A stretch of DNA of 5,961 bases from Methanobacterium sp. (lineage in GTDB: Archaea > Methanobacteriota > Methanobacteria > Methanobacteriales > Methanobacteriaceae), in assembly GCA_003162115.1 (NCBI GenBank), contig PMMV01000072.1, forward strand, positions 27,381 to 33,341, in the 5' to 3' direction. Positions within the stretch are counted from its first letter, which is position 1. Every line of letters starts with the position of its first letter. Made by a program: the position numbers and the translations under genes. Below are positions 1-4,405 of the stretch, one piece after another. The notes beneath the pieces were generated by a model that was not told where the DNA came from, did not search any database, and saw nothing but the letters and a program-made list of their open reading frames with translations.

Positions 1-660
1 CCCTTCTTTGATATAGCCAGAATGGCAACGGGGCAGATGGTCGAATGGTACCTTATTAGGAAAGCCTATGAAATCGGGGATATGGTCCCGAACAAACCTT
101 CGTCATCACAGTATTCAGAAAGAAGAGGCAAAAAAGCTGAAGGAGGTTATGTGAAGGATCCTGTTAAGGGACTGCACGAGAATATTGTATCATTCGATTT
201 CAGGAGCCTTTACCCGAGTATTATAATTTCAAAGAATGTTTCCCCAGACACTCTGGTTTTACAGTGCGAAGATGAAGATTGTTACATTGCGCCGGAATTA
301 GGACACAAATTCCTTAAAAAACCGATAGGTTTTGTTCCGTCCATAATTGGAAACATTTTAAAGGAAAGGGTAAAGCTAAAAAACCAGATGAAAGATGCTG
401 TAAACCCTAGAGAAAAACAGGTACTTGATGTGCAACAACAGGCACTTAAACGACTTGCAAACTCAATGTATGGTGTTTACGGATATTCAAGGTTCAGATG
501 GTATAGAATAGAATGTGCAGAAGCTGTCACAGCATGGGGAAGAGATTTTATTAAAAAAACCATGCTAAAAGCCGAAGAATATGGTTTCAAAGCTATTTAT
601 GCCGATACGGATGGTTTTTATGCAACATTTCTTCCAGAAAATGAAGACATATCTGAATAA
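1..660 (+). CDS. polB1: Split family B DNA polymerase, large subunit PolB1 (C-terminal part)
   Basis: The 5' end lies outside the window; the frame is open from base 1, giving 219 codons. The protein is the palm/fingers part of an archaeal family B DNA polymerase, which copies DNA in replication or repair. Counting from the first codon, a GGYV motif lies at about 48-51, polymerase motif A ([10 protein letters not shown], catalytic Asp66) at 66-75, motif B (Q147, [10 protein letters not shown]) at about 149-158 and motif C (YADTDG, Asp202 and Asp204) at 200-205. The chain stops 12 residues after this motif, where single-chain archaeal enzymes continue with over 200 residues of thumb. In Methanobacteriales the missing part is a separate gene, polB2, needed for activity; it is not in this window. 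I see no thumb sequence downstream, so this is read as the natural split rather than a broken gene. Exonuclease motifs would lie upstream. The gene ends facing the zinc ribbon gene. Confidence 0.95.
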   Translation, partial: PFFDIARMATGQMVEWYLIRKAYEIGDMVPNKPSSSQYSERRGKKAEGGYVKDPVKGLHENIVSFDFRSLYPSIIISKNVSPDTLVLQCEDEDCYIAPELGHKFLKKPIGFVPSIIGNILKERVKLKNQMKDAVNPREKQVLDVQQQALKRLANSMYGVYGYSRFRWYRIECAEAVTAWGRDFIKKTMLKAEEYGFKAIYADTDGFYATFLPENEDISE

Positions 661-661
661 T

Positions 662-687
662 GTTTCAGTAAGGGTAGAATATGAAAC
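662..687 (+). repeat. Weak inverted repeat just after the polB1 stop
   Basis: The arms GTTTCA (662-667) and TGAAAC (682-687) are perfect inverted copies around a 14-nt loop, starting two bases after the polB1 stop codon. In the transcript this would be a short 6-bp stem at the 3' end of the coding region. The arms resemble the ends of some CRISPR repeats, but the unit occurs once only and no array is present. Function unknown; it may be chance. Confidence 0.3.
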
Positions 688-774
688 GGCTCTTTAATAA
701 TTAATGTTCAAAATGAATATTTTAATTGAAAATTAACGTAAAGTCCTGAAGGAAACAGATAGATTTTGAGGATT

Positions 775-807
775 AAAGAATTTTTACAAACCAGTCAAAA
801 ATTCTTT
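775..807. terminator. Symmetric hairpin, candidate bidirectional terminator
   Basis: The arms AAAGAATTTTT (775-785) and AAAAATTCTTT (797-807) are perfect 11-bp inverted copies around an 11-nt loop. Whichever strand is read, the first arm ends in five T residues and the second arm ends in three. Archaeal termination depends mainly on U-tracts, helped by the aCPSF1/FttA factor, so a T5 on each strand inside the gap between converging genes fits a shared terminator for polB1 and the zinc ribbon gene. The position is seen; the role is inferred. Confidence 0.45.
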
Positions 808-948
808 GTTATACTTATAAAACAGTCTAATCTACTAAATTTCTATTATACTTGGTAATGAATCTAAAATAAAGTAAGTGAACTTAAAACCTATAGAATA
901 ACACTCTTTTAAAATTATTAGAGGATTAGAAGACTTTAAATAATAATA

Positions 949-1197
949 TTATTCAGAGTTTAGAATTAATTTTTTTCCACACCATGCACAATAATTTGAA
1001 CCTTTAGAGTTCTCTCTACCACAGAATTGACAAACACCCTCTATGAGGAATTCATCCCAATCTTTTTTATCAATATTAAAATTTTTAGTAAATTTTAACT
1101 TACCCCCACATTCACATTCAGAACTATAATCTTCGGGTTTTTCCCCATGTTTAAGCTTATAATAGCTTTTACATTTTTTACAAATCAAATAAGACAT
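949..1197 (-). CDS. Small double zinc ribbon protein, function unknown
   Basis: An 82-residue soluble protein with two cysteine-rich metal sites. The first is C6-x2-C9 with C28-x-C30, followed by GG, a split ribbon with about 18 residues between the halves. The second is C56-x2-C59-G with C70-x2-C73-G, a compact rubredoxin-like zinc ribbon. An acidic, aromatic linker (about 38-54) joins them. There is no signal peptide or membrane segment. Proteins beginning MSYL-x-CxxC with a later CECGG are, from memory, common in Methanobacteriales and have no assigned function; nucleic-acid or protein binding is only a guess. The ATG at 1197 is preferred because the first CxxC follows it at once. Upstream is a partial ribosome site (GGGTG) and a strong TATA box close enough to suggest a leaderless message. 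The nearest upstream gene on the same strand is the CDF transporter, separated by a gap with its own terminator-like hairpin, so this gene is probably transcribed alone. Confidence 0.8.
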   Translation of the reverse strand: MSYLICKKCKSYYKLKHGEKPEDYSSECECGGKLKFTKNFNIDKKDWDEFLIEGVCQFCGRENSKGSNYCAWCGKKLILNSE

Positions 1198-1217
1198 TCT
1201 TACACACCCATTTGGAT

Positions 1218-1225
1218 TATATATA
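1218..1225 (-). promoter_or_regulatory. TATA box of the zinc ribbon gene
   Basis: On the minus strand the sequence AAGTATATATAATCC holds a strong archaeal TATA core, TATATATA, centred near 1222. Archaeal transcription usually starts about 26 bases downstream of the centre, here near 1196, which is at the start codon itself (1197). The message would then have almost no leader. An A-rich string a little further upstream (about 1227-1237) is a weaker alternative that would leave room for the partial ribosome site. Confidence 0.5.
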
Positions 1226-1226
1226 C

Positions 1227-1402
1227 TTATTTTTTAGACTTTTGATAGTAGTTTTGCTTGGGTTTTGGTGCTTTTGGATTAAATTGGTTTTCATTTATCT
1301 AAGACCGTCTTCATTTATAAGCACCCGATTCAAGATATTTAATCTGCTCTCTTGGGCTGACTTTTTTAGTTTATTTAATACTTTTTTATTCTCATCATTG
1401 AA
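1227..1402 (-). pseudogene. Probable remnant of a small unrecognised gene
   Basis: Two adjacent minus-strand frames read like real protein although neither is a proper gene. Segment one (1402 to 1295, ending TAA) encodes about 35 residues including NKLKKSAQESRLNILNRV and then LINEDGLR. Segment two, one frame away (1298 to 1227, ending TAA), encodes 23 residues including [17 protein letters not shown], a plausible charged C-terminus. A single-base change near 1295-1300 would join them into one chain. A TAG at 1403-1405 closes the first segment upstream, with a few open codons before it. No ATG or supported start is visible. This looks like a gene broken by a frameshift and a nonsense codon. 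I do not recognise the family. The opposite strand carries a hydrophobic 73-codon frame (1212-1433) that is probably the antisense shadow of this remnant. Confidence 0.4.
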
Positions 1403-1412
1403 CTACCACTTC

Positions 1413-1468
1413 AAAAATATCCAATTGAATTAGACTTAACTCATATTAATAACAATTTGGATATTTTT
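1413..1468 (-). terminator. Hairpin ending in T5 at the 3' end of the CDF gene
   Basis: On the minus strand, AAAAATATCC-AAATTG (from 1468 down) begins within the CDF stop codon and is matched by CAATTGGATATTTTT (ending at 1413). Twelve pairs plus three more after a one-base bulge (1456) form the stem, with a loop of 25 nt (1428-1452). The second arm ends in five T residues, which is the layout of an intrinsic terminator for the leftward CDF transcript. A smaller alternative hairpin (TTTGGAT at 1456-1462 with ATCCAAA at 1470-1476) uses part of the same sequence and puts the stop codon in its loop. The structure is seen; the role is inferred. Confidence 0.5.
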
Positions 1469-2363
1469 AATCCAAACAAACACCTTTTTCTCCTGTAATA
1501 CAGATGTGTACGTTCACTATAGTTACAATATCTACCTGATCAATTATCCTCTTTTCAACTTGAGTTGATATTTCATGGGCTTCAATGAGACTTAGAACAG
1601 GATCAACCTCAATATGGAGATCAACAGATGCATAAGGTCCAGTATAATTTACTTTAATATCATGAGTCCCTGAAGTTCCATCGACAGATAAAGCAGCTGC
1701 TTTAATATCATTCAAAATAACCTCAGATGGTATTTTTCCTAAGATATTGTTCACATTATCTTTAGCCACATCAAAAGCTGTCTTCAAAACCAGAACAACT
1801 ATAAGAAGAGCTACTAATGGATCTAGAATGGGCATACCAAGTTGTGAACCTACGACTCCTGCGAATATTGCAATACAAGTGAATATATCAACTCTCTGAT
1901 GCTTGGCATCTGCTATTATCGCAGGGCTATTAATATTTCTACCAGTCTTAGTCATATAATTGGTCATAGTAAAGTTGATGACTATGCCTACAAGGGCCAT
2001 TATCGCTGCCGTCCAACCTGGTGGAGCTAATCCTCCCCCTAATAAAAGCTTTTGATAAACCTCTGATAATATTTCAAAAGCAATAATTAAAAGAAAAATT
2101 ACAGTTATAAGTCCTGCTAAAGACTCTGCTCGTCCATAACCATAAGGATGTTCAATATCAGGAGGTTTAAGCCCTATTTTAAAGCCAATAAATGCTATTG
2201 AAGAGTCTAAAATATCAGCAAAAGTATGTGCAGATTCGGCAATAAGTGCAGTACTACCAGAAAAAGTACCTACTATAAAATTAAAAATAACAAGGATAGT
2301 ATTCCCAGAAATACCAACAATAATGGCTTTTCTACCACTTTTTTCCCTTTCATCAGCATCCAA
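1467..2363 (-). CDS. Cation diffusion facilitator (CDF) transporter, zinc-type site
   Basis: A 298-residue integral membrane protein, the normal CDF length, that would export divalent metal from the cytoplasm in exchange for protons. The transport site is H46-x3-D50 in helix 2 (AESAHTFADILDS) and H155-x3-D159 in helix 5 (ADAKHQRVD). The His/Asp pairs match the zinc-type pattern; E. coli FieF has Asp/Asp with His/Asp. The conserved HPYGYGRAE (72-80) follows helix 2. Hydrophobic segments lie near 14-34, 38-62, 82-104, 117-135, 160-174 and 180-195. The cytoplasmic domain (about 208-290) carries H234, H250, H263 and H286, at spacings matching the FieF cytoplasmic metal ligands. The start is TTG at 2363, supported by GAGGT six bases upstream; no better start lies nearby. 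It is divergent from the methyltransferase gene and its transcript probably ends at the hairpin at 1413-1468. Metal choice is inferred from motif type; iron or cadmium cannot be excluded. Confidence 0.92.
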   Translation of the reverse strand: MDADEREKSGRKAIIVGISGNTILVIFNFIVGTFSGSTALIAESAHTFADILDSSIAFIGFKIGLKPPDIEHPYGYGRAESLAGLITVIFLLIIAFEILSEVYQKLLLGGGLAPPGWTAAIMALVGIVINFTMTNYMTKTGRNINSPAIIADAKHQRVDIFTCIAIFAGVVGSQLGMPILDPLVALLIVVLVLKTAFDVAKDNVNNILGKIPSEVILNDIKAAALSVDGTSGTHDIKVNYTGPYASVDLHIEVDPVLSLIEAHEISTQVEKRIIDQVDIVTIVNVHICITGEKGVCLD

Positions 2364-2410
2364 AAAATTACCTCAGATATAATTTAATAATTTATAAAGT
2401 TTATTTATCT

Positions 2411-2418
2411 ATATTAAT
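2411..2418 (-). promoter_or_regulatory. Candidate TATA box of the CDF gene
   Basis: On the minus strand, ATTAATAT centred near 2414 would start transcription near 2388, leaving a leader of about 25 bases that includes the GAGGT ribosome site. A second candidate, CTTTATAAA (2391-2399), is closer to the consensus, but it would start the message near 2368, after or within the ribosome site. The first fits a leadered message better. The choice is uncertain. Confidence 0.35.
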
Positions 2419-2427
2419 TAAATTAAT
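2413..2427. repeat. 15-bp AT palindrome at the CDF promoter
   Basis: ATTAATT-A-AATTAAT is a perfect inverted repeat of 7-bp arms around one base, overlapping the candidate TATA/BRE region of the CDF gene. A regulator bound here would block the basal factors, and CDF exporters are often metal-controlled. However, it contains only A and T in very AT-rich DNA, so chance is a real alternative. Confidence 0.25.
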
Positions 2428-2673
2428 TTTATATTCGAGTTTAATTTTGTTTGGTTAACTTATTACAATGATTTCTGAAGTAAAATACTCAATTCATAAT
2501 CATTCATTCAATTGGATAATATTCTATGCATAACACCCGTTATTTTCATAGAAATTTATGAAATTCGTGATAGGAATAGTCTATCAAATCTTCATTTTTA
2601 ATCATGACTAGATAATAAACGAAATTTTATCCGTTTGTATTCCAATTACTCTAATATATTTTACTTCAACCAT

Positions 2674-2682
2674 CTATATAGA
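2674..2682 (+). promoter_or_regulatory. TATA box of the methyltransferase operon
   Basis: CTATATAGA centred near 2678 predicts a start near 2704 and a leader of about 38 bases before the ATG at 2742. The leader holds a weak ribosome site, GGAAG, seven bases before the start. This is the best promoter candidate for the methyltransferase and, through readthrough, for the iron-sulfur gene behind it. Confidence 0.5.
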
Positions 2683-2741
2683 ATTTAATGTATAGAATTA
2701 TTAATCATATACCAGTTGAGTAAAAAATTGGAAGTATAAGA

Positions 2742-3422
2742 ATGGTAGATGAAATCCTTAGAACCAAGTTTAACAATGGTGCCAAGTCATATGACCGGCA
2801 AAGAAGTATAGTAATCCCGAATATGGATCAATTGTATACCATAATAGTGAATCTTGCTAAAAGTAATGTTTTAAGACCTAAAATACTAGATTTAGGGGCA
2901 GGAACAGGATTACTTACTGAAGAGATTTTCAAAAAATATTTTAGAGGACAATTTACTTTAATAGATATTTCTGAGGAAATGCTCAATATTGCAAAGAAAA
3001 GATTTAAAGAAAATCGCAATTTTAAATATATCCTCGGTGATTACTTAAAAATCGATTTTGAAGAATCTTTCGATATAATAGTATCATCTCTTTCCATACA
3101 TCATCTTGAAGATAAAGACAAAAAAATTCTCTACGCCAAGGTCTATGAAATTCTTAATAACGATGGTATTTTCCTTAACGCTGATCAAGTGCTTGCACCA
3201 AGTTCTGAAAATGAGAACATTTACCAAAGGAATTGGTTGGAAAAGATTGAAGTTGGAACACTGAAACAGAACGAAAAAAAGATTATTATTGATAGGATGA
3301 AACATGATAAACCAGCAACCCTTGAAAATAATATTAAATGGCTAAAAAAATGCGGGTTCACTAATGTGGACGTTTTTTATAAATATTACAACTTCTGTGT
3401 ATTATACGGTAAGAAAAGTTGA
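2742..3422 (+). CDS. Class I SAM-dependent methyltransferase, substrate unknown
   Basis: A 226-residue soluble protein with a Rossmann-type methyltransferase fold that would move a methyl group from S-adenosylmethionine to an unknown acceptor. Motif I, ILDLGAGTGLL (48-58), binds SAM. Asp75 in TLIDIS (end of strand 2) should hold the ribose hydroxyls, GD at 99-100 the adenine side, and IVSSLSIHHLED (113-124) is motif IV/post-motif IV. The N-terminal segment with NNGAKSYDRQR (11-21) is typical of small-molecule methyltransferases of the UbiE/trans-aconitate type. The C-terminus (KHDKPATLENNIKWLKKCGF) is the usual closing cap of these enzymes. The ATG at 2742 fits a weak ribosome site. It is followed after 35 bp by the QueG-like iron-sulfur gene on the same strand, which suggests one operon. 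The gene is rich in AAA, ATT and AAT codons and looks more AT-rich than hypF. The substrate cannot be read from the sequence. Confidence 0.88.
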   Translation: MVDEILRTKFNNGAKSYDRQRSIVIPNMDQLYTIIVNLAKSNVLRPKILDLGAGTGLLTEEIFKKYFRGQFTLIDISEEMLNIAKKRFKENRNFKYILGDYLKIDFEESFDIIVSSLSIHHLEDKDKKILYAKVYEILNNDGIFLNADQVLAPSSENENIYQRNWLEKIEVGTLKQNEKKIIIDRMKHDKPATLENNIKWLKKCGFTNVDVFYKYYNFCVLYGKKS

Positions 3423-3444
3423 ATAAATCTATAATATGATATTT

Positions 3445-3452
3445 AAGGAGGT
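3445..3452 (+). promoter_or_regulatory. Strong ribosome binding site that sets a TTG start
   Basis: AAGGAGGT is a near-complete match to the archaeal 16S anti-Shine-Dalgarno sequence. It ends five bases before the TTG at 3458 and so decides the start of the iron-sulfur protein, which has no ATG at that place. It is the strongest ribosome site in the window and lies in the 35-bp gap behind the methyltransferase. Confidence 0.8.
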
Positions 3453-3457
3453 TTAAA

Positions 3458-4159
3458 TTGCTTAATGAAAGACTTGATGAATTTGCAAGGGAATTAGGAG
3501 CTGATTTTTTTGGAGTTGCTGATATAACTCCTGTAAAAGACTTCATTCAAAATCAGGGCGGAGATATGGTTATGGGGTATCCAAGGGCTATATCAATTGG
3601 TATAATCCTATTAGATACTATTGTAGATCAGCTCCCTCAAAGATTTGAAAGGTCAGTGGCTGTAAACTACAGACATCACACATACGATATTATTAATCTT
3701 CGTTTAGATCTGATATCCTCAAGAATAAGCAGTCTACTTCAGAAAGAAGGGTATAAAGCTCTTCCAATCCCAGCATCAGAAAGGTATGATAATAATAAGT
3801 TATTTGCAGTTTTTTCACATAAATTGGCAGCAAATATGGCAGGATTAGGATGGATAGGTAAAAGTTGCCTCTTAATAACACCTGAAGCTGGTCCCAGGGT
3901 ACGTTGGACTACCGTCCTGACAGAAGCTCCCCTTAACCCTACAGGTGAACCTCTTGAAAACGGTTGTGGAGAATGCACAGACTGTGTAGATACATGTCCA
4001 GTTTCAGCCTTTACAGGAAAAAATTTTAGGGCAGATGAAAGTAGAGAAGTAAGATACGATGCAAAAAAATGTGAGAAATACTTTAAAGTAATGGAAGATG
4101 CTGGTAAAATACCTGTTTGTGGTTTATGTATCTATAATTGTCCTAAAGGTAGAAGATAG
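3458..4159 (+). CDS. Double [4Fe-4S] protein related to epoxyqueuosine reductase (QueG-like)
   Basis: A 233-residue soluble redox protein of the QueG/COG1600 type. The conserved core motif GLGWIGKS (129-136) is followed by [13 protein letters not shown], as in QueG. The C-terminal ferredoxin part has C170-x2-C173-x2-C176-x3-C180-P and C221-x2-C224-x3-C228-P, enough for two [4Fe-4S] clusters; C205 and C137 are extra cysteines. Bacterial QueG is cobalamin-dependent and about 350-380 residues long, with a HEAT-like tail that binds tRNA. This protein ends just after the second cluster and lacks that tail. Aligned without gaps to remembered QueG sequences through the GLGW anchor, the position of the catalytic Asp (in VDSAP) falls on Leu or nearby Phe (KLFAV, 114-118). 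Archaea make archaeosine rather than queuosine, so tRNA epoxyqueuosine is unlikely to be the substrate; automatic naming as QueG would mislead. The start is TTG with a strong ribosome site. It is likely cotranscribed with the methyltransferase. Confidence 0.85.
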   Translation: MLNERLDEFARELGADFFGVADITPVKDFIQNQGGDMVMGYPRAISIGIILLDTIVDQLPQRFERSVAVNYRHHTYDIINLRLDLISSRISSLLQKEGYKALPIPASERYDNNKLFAVFSHKLAANMAGLGWIGKSCLLITPEAGPRVRWTTVLTEAPLNPTGEPLENGCGECTDCVDTCPVSAFTGKNFRADESREVRYDAKKCEKYFKVMEDAGKIPVCGLCIYNCPKGRR

Positions 4160-4165
4160 ATTCAA

Positions 4166-4170
4166 TTTTT
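4166..4170 (+). terminator. T5 tract after the iron-sulfur gene
   Basis: Five T residues lie seven bases after the stop codon of the iron-sulfur gene. U-tracts are the main signal in archaeal termination, so this is a plausible end for the methyltransferase/iron-sulfur transcript. It is short and no stable stem precedes it. Confidence 0.3.
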
Positions 4171-4181
4171 AAATATAAATA

Positions 4182-4217
4182 TTGGACCATTGATCAATCG
4201 GTTTGATGTTCTTCCAA
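4182..4217. repeat. Nested inverted repeats downstream of the iron-sulfur gene
   Basis: A perfect 10-bp palindrome ATTGATCAAT (4189-4198) is flanked by ACC on the left and, after one extra C, GGT on the right (4186-4202). An outer pair TTGGA (4182-4186) and TCCAA (4213-4217) encloses it. It has more G and C than its surroundings. It could be a 3' structure of the upstream transcript or a regulator site upstream of hypF, about 120 bp before the TATA box. Confidence 0.35.
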
Positions 4218-4321
4218 AGAAATTGTCATGTTAATAAAATTATAAACTTCTTGAAGATGTTAAGATATTTAATTTTACTAATTGGAATAAATGAGATTAT
4301 GAAATATGAACATATCTTTGG

Positions 4322-4329
4322 ATATATAA
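4322..4329 (+). promoter_or_regulatory. TATA box of hypF
   Basis: GGATATATAAGAC contains a strong archaeal TATA core (ATATATAA) centred near 4326, predicting transcription from about 4352 and a leader of roughly 55 bases before the GTG start at 4406. The leader contains the palindrome at 4358-4372 and the ribosome site at 4395-4400. Confidence 0.5.
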
Positions 4330-4357
4330 GACTTAAGAATTAAATCAAATTAAGAAA

Positions 4358-4372
4358 AATGTTCACAACATT
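4358..4372 (+). repeat. Palindrome at the start of the hypF leader
   Basis: AATGTT-CAC-AACATT is a perfect inverted repeat with 6-bp arms and a 3-base centre. It sits just downstream of the predicted hypF transcription start. At that place it could be an operator for a repressor or form a small hairpin at the 5' end of the message. It does not match the GGAA-N6-TTCC site of the methanogen nitrogen repressor NrpR. Confidence 0.3.
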
Positions 4373-4394
4373 AATAAAATTTATCATTATATTA

Positions 4395-4400
4395 GAGGTG
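4395..4400 (+). promoter_or_regulatory. Ribosome binding site that sets the hypF GTG start
   Basis: GAGGTG matches the anti-Shine-Dalgarno core and is followed after five bases by GTG at 4406. No upstream in-frame start competes, and the acylphosphatase domain begins within a few codons, so this GTG is the likely start. The GTG at 4398-4400 is out of frame. Confidence 0.75.
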
Positions 4401-4405
4401 TCAAG

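Larger units (their letters stand above)
661..948. other. Convergent intergenic region, no gene seen
   Basis: This 288-bp AT-rich gap lies between polB1 (reading right) and the zinc ribbon gene (reading left), so it should hold the 3' ends of both transcripts and no promoter is required. I see no open frame with coding character. It contains a weak repeat at 662-687, the symmetric hairpin at 775-807, and a TATA-like string (CTTATAAAA, about 814-822) with no gene behind it, which is probably chance in such AT-rich DNA. A 12-bp AT-only palindrome (AATAATATTATT, 942-953) spans the stop codon of the zinc ribbon gene. Confidence 0.6.
2364..2741. other. Divergent promoter region, no gene seen
   Basis: This 378-bp AT-rich gap separates the leftward CDF gene and the rightward methyltransferase gene, so it should carry both promoters. 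I see no coding frame. Near the CDF side are a ribosome site (2370-2374), TATA candidates and an AT-only palindrome (2413-2427). Near the methyltransferase side are a TATA box (2674-2682) and a weak ribosome site (GGAAG, 2730-2734). The middle holds two adjacent small inverted repeats: TTTCATA/TATGAAA (2544-2563) and GATAG/CTATC (2569-2585). These could be protein-binding sites, but similar short repeats arise often in AT-rich DNA. Confidence 0.55.
4160..4405 (+). other. Intergenic region between the iron-sulfur gene and hypF
   Basis: This 246-bp AT-rich gap has no coding frame I can support. The left part should end the iron-sulfur transcript (T5 at 4166-4170, then a nested inverted repeat at 4182-4217). 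The right part holds the hypF promoter and leader. The string TTAATAAAATT occurs twice (4231-4241 and 4371-4381), which may be chance in such DNA. Confidence 0.5.

Noticed and set aside
662..687. CRISPR repeat-like arms GTTTCA/TGAAAC
   Set aside because: Only one copy, no regular spacing and no cas genes in the window.
814..862. TATA-like string followed by ATG at about 859, possible tiny gene or small RNA
   Set aside because: The frame after the ATG closes after four codons, and no box C/D or other RNA signature could be completed.
1212..1433. Hydrophobic 73-codon open frame on the plus strand with a TTG start
   Set aside because: There is no ribosome site, its start overlaps the TATA box of the opposite gene, and its composition is what an antisense of Lys/Gln/Asn-rich coding gives. 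It is probably a shadow of the minus-strand remnant.
2506..2518. The 13-mer ATTCAATTGGATA also occurs on the minus strand at 1430-1418
   Set aside because: One shared AT-rich 13-mer in about 6 kb of low-GC DNA is expected by chance, and the two contexts differ.
2828..3305. Minus-strand open frames inside the methyltransferase gene
   Set aside because: Shadows of an AT-rich coding region; no motif or start signal.
3739..3978. Minus-strand open frames inside the iron-sulfur gene (3693-3881, 3739-3978, 3361-3546)
   Set aside because: They are antisense to a gene with clear family motifs and have no ribosome sites or recognisable domains.
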